NCBI RefSeq assembly: GCF_009728735.1
Contig: NZ_CP024638.1
Span: 62,001 to 126,000, forward strand
Direction: 5' to 3'
Length of the DNA stretch: 64,000 nt
DNA from: Pantoea phytobeneficialis
Lineage (GTDB): Bacteria; Pseudomonadota; Gammaproteobacteria; Enterobacterales; Enterobacteriaceae
Part shown: in pieces, positions 1-8,350 of the stretch
Numbering within the stretch: the first letter of the stretch is position 1
Layout: the number at the start of each line of letters is the position of its first letter
Notes under the pieces: generated by a model
What the model was told of the DNA's origin: nothing
The model's database searches: none
What the model saw: only the letters and a program-made list of their open reading frames with translations
Translations under genes and position numbers: made by a program

Positions 1-1
1 T

Positions 2-289
2 GACCTGTTCGAAGCCTATGCGGGCTACACCTTCGACTTCGGTCTGGTGCCGTTTGTGGGATATAACCAGACCCGTGCCAAAGACCTTGGTGCTTCCGGC
101 GATGGCAACACCTATGGCAGCCAGGATCTGGTTAAATTTATCGACATCGGTGCGACCTATAATTTCAACAAGAACATGAACGCTTATGTTGATTACAAGA
201 TCAACCTGATCGACAGCAGCGAGTTCACTGAATCCGCCGGGATCAGCACCGACGATGTTGTTGCCGTGGGCCTTGTTTATCAGTTCTGA
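2..289 (+). CDS. C-terminal part of an OmpC/OmpF-type trimeric porin (5' end outside window)
   Basis: The reading frame is open from base 2 to a TGA at 287-289 and encodes 95 residues. The alternating beta-strand pattern, the phrases [27 protein letters not shown] and [12 protein letters not shown], and the terminal Phe are the hallmarks of the last strands of enterobacterial general porins; the C-terminal F is the BAM assembly signal. Such proteins sit in the outer membrane and let small hydrophilic solutes diffuse in. The N-terminus and promoter lie outside the window, so which porin paralogue this is cannot be decided. A strong terminator follows at once. Confidence 0.9.
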   Translation, partial: DLFEAYAGYTFDFGLVPFVGYNQTRAKDLGASGDGNTYGSQDLVKFIDIGATYNFNKNMNAYVDYKINLIDSSEFTESAGISTDDVVAVGLVYQF

Positions 290-307
290 TGCGTTAATGA
301 TTTACTG

Positions 308-344
308 AAAAAAATCCGGGAACATGCGTTTCCGGATTTTTTTT
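308..344 (+). terminator. Rho-independent terminator of the porin gene
   Basis: An A-rich stem with AATCCGG on the left pairs with CCGGATT on the right across a short loop and runs into eight T residues, about 20 bases after the porin stop codon. Confidence 0.85.
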
Positions 345-353
345 AAACAAACC

Positions 354-410
354 GCGCGATAAATCGCGCCGCTACATGGCATGAAATTCGTAGCGACGCG
401 ATTGATCGCG
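354..410. repeat. REP-like palindrome pair, inverted copies
   Basis: One copy with the core GCGCGATAAATCGCGCC followed by GCTAC is at 354-375, and a diverged copy in the opposite orientation is at 390-410. Each can fold on itself and the two can pair. The same unit recurs at 8324, 22888, 27736/27779 and 34321/34357, always between genes. It resembles the REP/BIME elements of enterobacteria. Confidence 0.75.
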
Positions 411-414
411 TTTA

Positions 415-630
415 TTATTTGTACAGCTCTGCGGTCATATGAACGCGGTTATTGGTGTTGGCTTCAGTAATTTTGTACTGATCACCATGCTGTGCTGCCT
501 GAGCGGCGATTTGCGCTTCAGCACCGTCCAGGGTATCGGCGGTGACAGAAACGCTCTGCGCGAAGCTGGCAAATGACATCATAGAAAAAGCGGCGACAGC
601 GGCGATTGACATTGCTTTGATGGTTTTCAT
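415..630 (-). CDS. Small periplasmic DUF1471 (YhcN/BhsA/McbA-type) protein
   Basis: The 71-residue product has a Sec signal peptide (MKTIKAMSIAAVAAFSMMSF, cleavage probably after SFA) and a mature part with the family pattern of SVSVTADTLDGAEAQIAAQAAQHG followed by a short strand ending in MTAELYK. DUF1471 proteins are small secreted or outer-membrane-associated proteins linked to stress and biofilm responses in E. coli; no catalytic role is known. The gene stands alone, reading away from the fec genes, with the REP pair just past its stop. Its specific function is not known. Confidence 0.8.
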   Translation of the reverse strand: MKTIKAMSIAAVAAFSMMSFASFAQSVSVTADTLDGAEAQIAAQAAQHGDQYKITEANTNNRVHMTAELYK

Positions 631-741
631 GGTCTTATTCCTTCATTTGTTTGTGTGGAAGGCGGTGTGCCTCCGATGCAGGTAATAATAACCATAGTTA
701 TCGTTTCAATATTGATAATTAGTGCGGTTATCGTGATCATG

Positions 742-1515
742 CTAACTATCATGATGCACGCACATTAACGCGCCGCTGAGTGGTTCGGGCACCACTGCTA
801 CATCGACCTGGAACACACGCTTGAGGATCCCCGGCTGGAGTACCTGCGCCGGCGTTCCCTGGGTGATCAGCGCACCTTGTGCCAACAGCACCAACTGGTC
901 GCAATAACGGCTGGCCTGATTGAGGTCATGCAGCACCGTGACTACCGTTTTGCCCTGTGCCTTTAATTCTCCCATCAGTTTCATCAGTTCGATCTGATGA
1001 TTGATATCCAGCCAGGTGGTTGGCTCATCCAACAGCACAATTGGTGTATCCTGCGCTAACAACATCGCCAGGAACACCCGCTGGCGTTGCCCACCGGATA
1101 AATCGCTGACCCGCTGCGGCGCCAGATGATCCACCCCCATCCGCTCCATCGCGACCTGTACCTGCGCCTTATCCTGTGCCGATAACCGCCCCCATAACGG
1201 CAACCAGGGATGGCGACCATAAGCCACTAACTCGGCTACGCTAACCCCTTCTGGCGTCAGATGCTGTTGTGGCAGCAATGCCAGATACCGTGCCAGTTGC
1301 CGCGCGGAAAAGCGCGCCAGGGGTTGATCGCCAATCAACACCTGGCCCTGGCTGGGGACCAACAAACGCGCCAGCGATTTTAATAATGTCGACTTACCGC
1401 AGCCATTCGGCCCCAGCAGCGCAGTGACTTGCCCGACGGCAAAGCTGACGCTGACATCCTGCAAAACGCGCTTGCCCGCGTAGCCCGCAGTCAGATTCTC
1501 AACCCTCAGTTGCAT
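742..1515 (-). CDS. fecE: Ferric citrate ABC transporter ATPase FecE
   Basis: The 257-residue ATPase powers inner-membrane import of iron(III)-citrate with FecB, FecC and FecD. Walker A GPNGCGKST is at residues 35-43, the ABC signature LSGGQ at 139-143, Walker B IVLLDEP at 159-165, and the switch His is in TVLHDLNQ. Length is normal for the FecE/FhuC group. It is the last gene of the fec operon; its start is adjacent to the fecD stop, which argues for translational coupling. The symbol rests mainly on synteny with an unmistakable fecA. Confidence 0.93.
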   Translation of the reverse strand: MQLRVENLTAGYAGKRVLQDVSVSFAVGQVTALLGPNGCGKSTLLKSLARLLVPSQGQVLIGDQPLARFSARQLARYLALLPQQHLTPEGVSVAELVAYGRHPWLPLWGRLSAQDKAQVQVAMERMGVDHLAPQRVSDLSGGQRQRVFLAMLLAQDTPIVLLDEPTTWLDINHQIELMKLMGELKAQGKTVVTVLHDLNQASRYCDQLVLLAQGALITQGTPAQVLQPGILKRVFQVDVAVVPEPLSGALMCVHHDS

Positions 1516-2472
1516 CTATCGTGTCCTGATTAACAGCCAGAAGAACCACGGAGCGCCGATTAATGCGGTGATCACACCGGCTGGCAGCTCCATCGGTGGC
1601 GACAGGGTGCGTGCCAGCACATCGGCCAGCAGCAACACCAGTGCGCCCAGTAATGCGGAAAACGGCAGCAGGCGGGCGTGGCGTCCCCCCACCAGGCGGC
1701 GTACCAGATGCGGCACCACCAGGCTGATAAAGCTGATCGGTCCACACACCGCGACTGCCAGCGCCGCCAGTGCGACGCCAACCAGCAACACGCCGCGTTG
1801 AAAAGGGTGCAACGACACGCCAAGGGTCGCCGCACGCTCATCCCCCAGCGCCAGCAGGTCGAGATCGCGGCAGAGCGCCAGACTCATCAGCAGCAACACC
1901 GGCAACGGTAACGCCAGCAGCACCATCTGCCAGTCGCGCCCCCACAGGCTGCCGGTCAGCCACAGTAGCGCGGTGTTGACGTCCTGTGGCCGTGATAACA
2001 ACAGATAATCGGTGACGCTGGCAAAGCAGGCGGCAAGCGCCACCCCCACCACCGCCAGCCGCAGCGGCGAGGCAGTGCCGGTCAGCCAGTGCAGCATGAC
2101 CAGCGCAGCGCAGCCACCGGCAAACGCTATCAGCGGCAGCCACACCAGCGGTAAGGCGGGCAACAGCAGCAGCGCCAGTAAAGACGCGAGACTGGCGGCA
2201 TGATTGACGCCAAGAATATCCGGTGAGGCCAGCGGATTACGGATGATGCCCTGGACCAGCACGCCGGAAACCGCCAGCGCCGCCCCCACCAGCAACGCCA
2301 GTACCACCCGAGGCAGACGGTACTCCATCACCACGAAATGCACCTCGCTGCTCACTTGCCAGGCGCTCCACAGCGTTGACCAGGCGAATGACTGCACGCC
2401 GAGCTTCAGGCTGACCACCGCGCTGATCGTCAACAACAGCAACAACAGCGGCAACAGATAGCGTGTCGGCAT
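1516..2472 (-). CDS. fecD: Ferric citrate ABC transporter permease FecD
   Basis: The 318-residue polytopic membrane protein of the FecCD (BtuC-like) family has about nine or ten hydrophobic segments. Family signatures include EYRLPRVVLALLVGAALA near residue 50, GIIRNPLASPDILGVNHAA near 75, and the cytoplasmic coupling region GPISFISLVVPHLVRRLVG near 245 that contacts FecE. It pairs with FecC to form the channel. It starts within the last base of fecC and runs directly into fecE. Confidence 0.93.
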   Translation of the reverse strand: MPTRYLLPLLLLLLTISAVVSLKLGVQSFAWSTLWSAWQVSSEVHFVVMEYRLPRVVLALLVGAALAVSGVLVQGIIRNPLASPDILGVNHAASLASLLALLLLPALPLVWLPLIAFAGGCAALVMLHWLTGTASPLRLAVVGVALAACFASVTDYLLLSRPQDVNTALLWLTGSLWGRDWQMVLLALPLPVLLLMSLALCRDLDLLALGDERAATLGVSLHPFQRGVLLVGVALAALAVAVCGPISFISLVVPHLVRRLVGGRHARLLPFSALLGALVLLLADVLARTLSPPMELPAGVITALIGAPWFFWLLIRTR

Positions 2473-3437
2473 CAGCGTTGCCTCCTTGCCAGCCAGACAA
2501 AACCGGGCGCACCGACCAGCGCCAGCACCACTCCGGCGGGGAGTTCACCGGGCCATGCCAGCCCGCGCGCCACGATATCTGCCGTCAACAGCAACGTGGC
2601 CCCCAACACCATCGCCATCGGTAGCATGACGCGCAGATCGTGCCCGATCCACGCGCGCGCCAGATGTGGCACCAGCAAGCCAATAAACCCCAGCGGTCCT
2701 GCCACGCTGACGCAAGCGCCGACCAACAGCAGCAGCGCGATACTCAGCCCACCGCGTACCACGCCAATATTGACGCCGAGGCTGTGCGCCGCGCTGTCAC
2801 CCATAGCCAGCACGTTGAGCGCACGCGTCTGAGTCAATACCAGCGGGATAATCACCACCATCACCGGTAACAATTGCCACACCTCCTGCCAGCGCGCATG
2901 ACCAATCCCCCCGGCTAACCAGGTCAGAATGCCGTAGGCATGATCTTCCGCCAGCAGCAACACAATGCGGGTCATTGCCATGCAAAAAGCGGATAACGCG
3001 ATACCGGCGAGGATCAGCCGCTGCCGCTCGCGTGTGCCTGCCGCCAGGGTGACGCACAGCCAGCTAAGTGCGCCGCCGCAGGCAGCAATCAACGCCAGTG
3101 GATAGCCCTCCAGCTTCACCGGTGCAAAGGCCGACACCAGGGCGATGGCTAACGCCGCGCCGCTGTTGATCCCTAACACCGACGGCGAGGCCAGCGGATT
3201 ATGGGTCAGCGCCTGCAACAATCCCCCCGCCAGTGCCAGCGCCGCACCCAACAGCACCGCCACCAGCGCACGCGGCAAGCGCAGATTGAACACCAACGCC
3301 TCACCGATGCTGCCAGGCTGCCCCGGCCACAACGCATGCAATGCCGACTGCGGTGCAATCGGCACGGACGAGAAGCTGGTCAGACTAAACCAGAAGGCGC
3401 AGAGCAGCAGCGCCAGGCTCAGGATCCATCGGGTCAT
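2472..3437 (-). CDS. fecC: Ferric citrate ABC transporter permease FecC
   Basis: This 321-residue FecCD-family permease has the paralogous signatures NLRLPRALVAVLLGAALALA, ALTHNPLASPSVLGINSGAA and GPLGFIGLLVPHLARAWIG. It is the partner of FecD in the inner membrane. The start ATG overlaps the end of fecB by four bases and its stop overlaps the fecD start by one, the compact arrangement seen in the E. coli fec operon. Confidence 0.93.
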   Translation of the reverse strand: MTRWILSLALLLCAFWFSLTSFSSVPIAPQSALHALWPGQPGSIGEALVFNLRLPRALVAVLLGAALALAGGLLQALTHNPLASPSVLGINSGAALAIALVSAFAPVKLEGYPLALIAACGGALSWLCVTLAAGTRERQRLILAGIALSAFCMAMTRIVLLLAEDHAYGILTWLAGGIGHARWQEVWQLLPVMVVIIPLVLTQTRALNVLAMGDSAAHSLGVNIGVVRGGLSIALLLLVGACVSVAGPLGFIGLLVPHLARAWIGHDLRVMLPMAMVLGATLLLTADIVARGLAWPGELPAGVVLALVGAPGFVWLARRQR

Positions 3438-4300
3438 GGCGCAAATAAGGTGACAGCGTCACGCGAAATTTTTTCCGCGGCGAACAAGCCACGCATCCGC
3501 GCCCAACTGTTGCTGTCGACGGCACGCACATGATGCTGCTGCGCCGCGCTCAACATCCCCCACAGCGGATCGGCTTCCCAGCGCTTCACAATACTTTCCT
3601 GGCGATAGTGCGCCACCAGCAGCCAGTCCGGGTTCTGCGCCAGCAGGTTTTCCAGACCCATCGGCGTCATTGCCGCGCCATTAATCGGATCCGGCACCGT
3701 CAGCCCCAGCGCAGCCAGCACCCCGCCGGTGTAGCTGTCGCGCGAATGCAGCGTGAACTGATTTTCCCGCGACGTGCCGAACAGCACCCGCGCCCCCTGT
3801 GGTAACAGTTTGGCCGCCTCAGCGATACGTTGCCGGTGCAACGCCAGGCGTTTTTCCATCTCGGCTTTTTTACCCACCACCTCGCCAATGATGGCGGCGG
3901 ATTGCAGATTTTCTGCGTATGTTTCATTGCGCGACTGAAGCAACAACACCGGGGCGATACGCTGCAACGCGCCATAGATTGTGGTATGACGGCTGCTGTC
4001 GGCGATAATCAGATCCGGGTGCAGGCTGCTGATGGCCTCCAGGCTGGGCTGCCCGCGCAGCCCGACCGATTGCCAGGGTTGGAGGTGCTCACGCACCTCC
4101 GGCAGCAAACGTTGCGGATCGTTATCATCGGCAATCCCCACCGGACTGATATTCACCGCCGCCAACGCATCCGCAAACGACAGTTCCAGCACCACAATCC
4201 GTTGCGGTGTCTGGTTGAGGGTAAAGGTACCGTGTTGATCCTGCACCGTCACCGCGCTGGCCTGTCCCATCAACGCCAGCAACAATAAAAGAACGCGCAT
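3434..4300 (-). CDS. fecB: Periplasmic iron(III)-dicitrate binding protein FecB
   Basis: The 288-residue class III solute-binding protein has a short signal peptide (MRVLLLLLALMGQASA). The mature part begins VTVQDQHGTFTLNQTPQRIVVLE, the usual opening of FecB/FhuD proteins, followed by a two-lobed fold with the connecting helix in the middle. It captures ferric citrate after passage through FecA and hands it to FecCD. It lies 14 bases after fecA and overlaps fecC. Confidence 0.92.
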   Translation of the reverse strand: MRVLLLLLALMGQASAVTVQDQHGTFTLNQTPQRIVVLELSFADALAAVNISPVGIADDNDPQRLLPEVREHLQPWQSVGLRGQPSLEAISSLHPDLIIADSSRHTTIYGALQRIAPVLLLQSRNETYAENLQSAAIIGEVVGKKAEMEKRLALHRQRIAEAAKLLPQGARVLFGTSRENQFTLHSRDSYTGGVLAALGLTVPDPINGAAMTPMGLENLLAQNPDWLLVAHYRQESIVKRWEADPLWGMLSAAQQHHVRAVDSNSWARMRGLFAAEKISRDAVTLFAP

Positions 4301-4314
4301 GGAGACGTCTCCCG

Positions 4315-6618
4315 TCAGAATTTCAGTGAACCTTGCAAATAGAAGGTGCGAGGCTGACCGGCATAAATGCCTTTGTTGTTGTCGTCATAGGAACGGGTGA
4401 AATATGCCTGATCAAACAGGTTCTTCACCCCGACCGCGAGGTTAAGGTTGGCAAGGCTGGGACCGAAAGCATAATTGGCGCGCGCGCCCCACAGCATAAA
4501 GCCAGGGATGCGGCCGGTGCTGCCATCGGCGCTTTCCTGCACGGTGTTGGCGTTATCGGCAAACTGGCTCGACTGGAATTCGCTGTTGAGGTTGAAGGTC
4601 CAGTTACCTGGCTGGTAATCCACGCCGAAGGTGCCTTTCTGACGCGGAGAGAACGGCACCTGGTTGCCATAGGTGTCGCCTTTTTCGCGGATCTCGGCAT
4701 TGACGTACGCGTAGCTGGCGTAAACCGACACCTCTTCCAGCACTGGCGTCAATTCACCGAGGTTGTAACGTACCTGGCTTTCCAGACCGGTATGACGCGT
4801 CTTACCGCGCGCGGTAACGGTGTCGTTGGTCTGGTTGGAGTCATACTGGTTGTTGAAATTAATCAGGAACAGGCCAACTTCTGCCGTCAGCGCACCATCG
4901 TCATAACGGGTGCCCACTTCCCAGGTACGGGCTTTTTCCGGCTCGACGCTGCCACTTTCCACCGCTTTACCGATCTGGCTGTACTGAACGGTGCCGAAAG
5001 ATCCTTCGGTGTTGGCATACAGGTTCCAGCTGTCGGTGAGGTGGTACAGCACGTTCAGCGCAGGCAGCGGCGCGTTGTAACTCACGTCCTGACGCGTACC
5101 TTTAATCGCGTTGCGCTGGAAGGATTCAATATGTTCAAAACGCATTCCCGGCGTGATGGTCCAGTTACCGACATCGATACGGTCATCCAGATACCAGGCA
5201 TGAGCCTCGGTGCCGGAACGGGTATCGCGATCGTAAGGGCTGGCGGTGGACGGCAGCTCGCCGCTGGCGGTGGGCACGTAGTAACGCATCTCATGGCCGG
5301 ATTCGCTGACATAACGGTAGCCCACACCCACTTCGTGCGCCGTCGGACCCAGGTTAAAGCTCTGGCTATAGCGTGGTTCAATGCCGCGCACCCAATACTC
5401 GCGCGGTGACAACGTCACGCGAGTTCCTTGTTCCAGATAGCCGCTGCGCAGCGTATGGGTGTAGAAGCCGAGGATATTGAATTTATGCTGCGCATCAGGC
5501 TGGAACTGATAACCGAAGCTGGCGAGCTGACGACGGCCCCAGAAGCGATCGACCGGACGGGTGGATTGCCAGCGGTTGGCGTCGTAAGCGGCACGGCTCA
5601 GGCCGCCCGGCATATCTGCCTCACCGTCGTAATATTGCAGCAGGCTGGTGAAGGTGTGCACATCGTTAGGTTTGTACTGACTTTTCAGCATCACATCATC
5701 AATGCGGGTGGCACTGTGTTCTCGCCAGTCGCTGCCGCGTGTCCCGGAGTACAGGATCGCGCTGCCAAACCCGTTATCGGCGGTGCCACCGATCAGCAGG
5801 TTATGCGTCTCTTTCGGGTTGTTTTGTGACGAGGTCGGGCTAAGCTGCCCTTCCACACCGGCTTCGATACCAAAATCCGCCGGGATGGCCCGCGTCACAA
5901 AGTTGACCACGCCACCGACGCTCTGCGGTCCGTAACGCACCGCACCGCCGCCACGCACCACATCCACCGCATCCATATTGCCGAGCGAAACCGGTGCCAG
6001 CGACAGTTGCGGCTGGCCATAAGGCGCAAACGGTACCGGGATACCATCCATCAGCACCGTTGAACGACTGGCGAGACGTGGGTTCAGACCGCGAATACCG
6101 AAATTCAGCGCCAGATCATGGCTACCGGTGCCGTTGTTTTCCGGTGCATTGACACCAGGAATGCGGTTGAGCACCTCGCGCATGGTGGTGGCGCCGTTTT
6201 TAGCGAACTCTGGGCGACGGATAACGTCACGCGCGCCAGGATGTTCAAACACATCGCTTTCGCGTGCTTCGCCCAGCCAGTCCCCCACTACCGTCAGGCT
6301 CTGCTCATGGGGACGTTGCTTTACTGTCCACCGGTTATCGCCCAATGGACTGGCTTCGAGCTGTGAATCGGCCAGCAGGACCGTCATGCCATCCTGCACC
6401 GAATAGTCGCCCTGCAAGCCCGCGCTGTGCTTACCGCGTGTCAGGGTGGCATCCAGCGACAGCGTAATACCCGCCGCAGAGGCGAACTGGTTTAATGCGC
6501 TGTCCAACGGGCCGGCAGCAATGTTGTACGGATGGGTGGCCGGTGTGGCCGCCATCACCATTCCCGAGGTGAAAAGTAATGCAGGAAGCAGGTGCAAAGC
6601 AGGACGAGAAACAGTCAT
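4315..6618 (-). CDS. fecA: TonB-dependent ferric citrate receptor FecA, with signalling domain
   Basis: This 767-residue outer-membrane receptor matches E. coli FecA almost strand by strand (for example VFEHPGARDVIRR, NRIPGVNAPENNGTGSHD, GGGAVRYGPQSVGGVVNF). A signal peptide is followed by the N-terminal STN signalling domain (about residues 30-105), which contacts FecR, then a TonB-box region near SLTVVGDW, the plug, and a 22-strand barrel ending in the aromatic GSLKF. It imports ferric citrate using TonB energy and also senses it. A FecI-type promoter lies just upstream, overlapping the end of fecR. Confidence 0.97.
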   Translation of the reverse strand: MTVSRPALHLLPALLFTSGMVMAATPATHPYNIAAGPLDSALNQFASAAGITLSLDATLTRGKHSAGLQGDYSVQDGMTVLLADSQLEASPLGDNRWTVKQRPHEQSLTVVGDWLGEARESDVFEHPGARDVIRRPEFAKNGATTMREVLNRIPGVNAPENNGTGSHDLALNFGIRGLNPRLASRSTVLMDGIPVPFAPYGQPQLSLAPVSLGNMDAVDVVRGGGAVRYGPQSVGGVVNFVTRAIPADFGIEAGVEGQLSPTSSQNNPKETHNLLIGGTADNGFGSAILYSGTRGSDWREHSATRIDDVMLKSQYKPNDVHTFTSLLQYYDGEADMPGGLSRAAYDANRWQSTRPVDRFWGRRQLASFGYQFQPDAQHKFNILGFYTHTLRSGYLEQGTRVTLSPREYWVRGIEPRYSQSFNLGPTAHEVGVGYRYVSESGHEMRYYVPTASGELPSTASPYDRDTRSGTEAHAWYLDDRIDVGNWTITPGMRFEHIESFQRNAIKGTRQDVSYNAPLPALNVLYHLTDSWNLYANTEGSFGTVQYSQIGKAVESGSVEPEKARTWEVGTRYDDGALTAEVGLFLINFNNQYDSNQTNDTVTARGKTRHTGLESQVRYNLGELTPVLEEVSVYASYAYVNAEIREKGDTYGNQVPFSPRQKGTFGVDYQPGNWTFNLNSEFQSSQFADNANTVQESADGSTGRIPGFMLWGARANYAFGPSLANLNLAVGVKNLFDQAYFTRSYDDNNKGIYAGQPRTFYLQGSLKF

Positions 6619-6680
6619 AACCTCTCCAAAATTTATGATTTTTTGTAGTCTTCAGAGATAAGTCGTATGACGCAGGCAAA

Positions 6681-6710
6681 AGGGACAATGACGGGACAAA
6701 AAAATTTATC
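6681..6710 (-). promoter_or_regulatory. Candidate FecI-dependent promoter of fecA
   Basis: Reading leftward, GATAAAT (6704-6710) is followed after 17 bases by GTCC within ATTGTCCCT (6681-6689). This resembles the GGAAAT / TGTCC pattern known from the E. coli fecA promoter, and the position, about 65-90 bases before the fecA start, fits. The assignment is by eye. Confidence 0.5.
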
Positions 6711-7659
6711 GCCGCGTGACCCGCACCCAATAACGGGTGATGCGATGCAGGGCAACAGGCAGAGTTTGCTCCAGCGCCAGTAACGCCTGGTCGCTGTTCA
6801 ACAACGGAAAAGTACCGGTGACGCGTAACTGCGCTGCATCCGCATCGCAACGCAGCATGCCCTGACGGTAACGCGCCAGTTGGTCGATCACTTCCCCCAA
6901 AGGACGATCGCTCACGCTGAGCCAGCCGTTAATCCACGCCGGGGTACGTTCGACGTCGCGGGTCAGTGCACCGAAACGATCGGCGGTGAAGTGCAGACTT
7001 TGCCCCTGCTGTACGGTGAGAGATTGTGTTGCATCATGGTTGAGGCGCACCGCCACCGCATGTTGTGAAACGCGCAGCAGCGTGCTGTCAGGTTGTTGCT
7101 GCACGCTGAAGGCCGTACCCAGCGCCGTCATCTGGCCCTGACGGGTATACACCCGTAGCGGGCGCAGTGCCGCATCCTTGCCTGTGGTGATAGCCAGGGT
7201 GCCCTCAATCAGATCGATCCGCCGCTCCAGAGCCGTAAAACTGACATTTGCTGCTGAAGCGGTGTCGAGCGTCAACAGGCTGCCATCGTCCAGCGGGTAG
7301 TGACGGATCTCACCCCGTGCGGTGCGATAATCCGCACCTAATCCGGCGGCATACTCGCTGCGCCACAACTGCCATCCGGCACCCACGCCGACCGTCAGCA
7401 GCAACCCCTTCAGCACATGACGCCGCGTTATCTGCGAATCACGCAGTGCTTTGCTGGCCACCTCGCCCGGCATGCCCTGCATTTGCTGACGCAGATTTTC
7501 CACTTGCTGCCACGCCCATTGGTTATCCTGATTCGCATCCACCCAGCGCTGCCATTTCAATTCCTGCTGAGGACTGACGCGTTCACCGCTGAGCACGGCG
7601 TACCAGTGCGACGCGCTGCGCAGCGCCTCCCGTTGCGAGCTGGAGAGCGGAGCCGTCAC
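6706..7659 (-). CDS. fecR: Anti-sigma/sensor protein FecR
   Basis: The 317-residue inner-membrane regulator carries the ferric-citrate signal from FecA to the sigma factor FecI. An N-terminal cytoplasmic domain (about 1-80, with the SASHWYAVLSGERVSPQQE motif of the DUF4880 region) is followed by one membrane segment near residues 84-104 (RRHVLKGLLLTVGVGAGW), then the periplasmic FecR domain and a C-terminal STN-binding portion (LGEVIDQLARYRQGMLRCD). It is separated from fecI by one base, so the two are surely co-transcribed. Confidence 0.94.
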   Translation of the reverse strand: MTAPLSSSQREALRSASHWYAVLSGERVSPQQELKWQRWVDANQDNQWAWQQVENLRQQMQGMPGEVASKALRDSQITRRHVLKGLLLTVGVGAGWQLWRSEYAAGLGADYRTARGEIRHYPLDDGSLLTLDTASAANVSFTALERRIDLIEGTLAITTGKDAALRPLRVYTRQGQMTALGTAFSVQQQPDSTLLRVSQHAVAVRLNHDATQSLTVQQGQSLHFTADRFGALTRDVERTPAWINGWLSVSDRPLGEVIDQLARYRQGMLRCDADAAQLRVTGTFPLLNSDQALLALEQTLPVALHRITRYWVRVTRR

Positions 7660-7660
7660 G

Positions 7661-8200
7661 TCACAACCCCTGCTCGAGACGAAACAGCAGGCAATGCTCG
7701 GTGGCTTTCGCCATATATTTCTTCACCGAACTGACGGATACGGCAAGCTGCACGGCAATATCGGCATAGGTAAGGTTATCCAACTGGGACAGCAGAAATG
7801 CCTGACGTGCCTTGTGACCCAGTCCATCCAGCATTCGATCCAGTAATTGCAGGGTTTCCAGTTGGCTTTGTTGTACTTCCGGTGAGGGGGCGACCGCTTC
7901 AGGGAGTTGGCTGAGTAATTCCAGATACGCGGTTTCCAGCGCGTTACGGCGGAAACGATCCACCATCACGCGTTTGGCGAGCGTACAGAGAAACGATTTG
8001 GCATCACGAATATCAGACAGATGATGCCCGGACATCACCCGTAGAAACGTATCCTGAGCGACATCATCCGCATCAAAAGCCGAACGCAACTTGCCCGTCA
8101 GCCAGTGCTTGAGCCAGCGGTGATTGGTGGCGTAGAACAGCGCGAGAGAAGGCGCAGCGGGCGATTCAGCAGCAGGTAACATGATGTCAAAGTATGTCAA
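7661..8200 (-). CDS. fecI: ECF sigma factor FecI
   Basis: This 179-residue extracytoplasmic-function sigma factor directs transcription of fecABCDE. Region 2 contains FDADDVAQDTFLRVM and DAKSFLCTLAKRVMVDRFRRNALE, and region 4 the helix-turn-helix LTYADIAVQLAVSVSSVKKYMAKATEHC; the C-terminus LFRLEQGL is nearly that of E. coli FecI. A Fur box sits 28 bases upstream of the start. The N-terminus is a few residues longer than in E. coli, so a start slightly downstream is possible. Confidence 0.95.
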   Translation of the reverse strand: MTYFDIMLPAAESPAAPSLALFYATNHRWLKHWLTGKLRSAFDADDVAQDTFLRVMSGHHLSDIRDAKSFLCTLAKRVMVDRFRRNALETAYLELLSQLPEAVAPSPEVQQSQLETLQLLDRMLDGLGHKARQAFLLSQLDNLTYADIAVQLAVSVSSVKKYMAKATEHCLLFRLEQGL

Positions 8201-8227
8201 AAGGTGAAAAGTGTAATGATACTAGCT

Positions 8228-8245
8228 GCGAATGGTTCTCATTAC
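8228..8245 (-). promoter_or_regulatory. Fur box of the fecIR promoter
   Basis: Reading leftward the site is GTAATGAGAACCATTCGC, with the Fur half-sites AATGA and CATT in the right register. A second overlapping AATGAT stretch is at about 8213-8220. Iron-loaded Fur repressing fecIR is the established arrangement in E. coli. Confidence 0.65.
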
Positions 8246-8323
8246 AACTATGGATGATTTTACCGGACAGCGAGGTCAGGTTGCCAGGCTTGGTAAAGCC
8301 GCGGTTTAAGCTGCGACAAAAGA

Positions 8324-8345
8324 GCGCGATAAATCGCGCCGCTAC
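8324..8345. repeat. REP-like palindrome, single copy
   Basis: This is an exact copy of the GCGCGATAAATCGCGCC-GCTAC unit, located between fecI and the unknown gene that ends at 8351. Confidence 0.7.
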
Positions 8346-8350
8346 GAAGG

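Noticed and set aside
680-735. Possible Fur box before the DUF1471 gene (TTATCG..TTGATAATTA)
   Set aside because: It matches the consensus poorly and the symmetry is off; it may be only AT-rich promoter sequence.
4333-5409. Long plus-strand frame of 358 codons opposite fecA
   Set aside because: It is the mirror of a clearly conserved receptor gene; high GC leaves the antisense frame open by chance.
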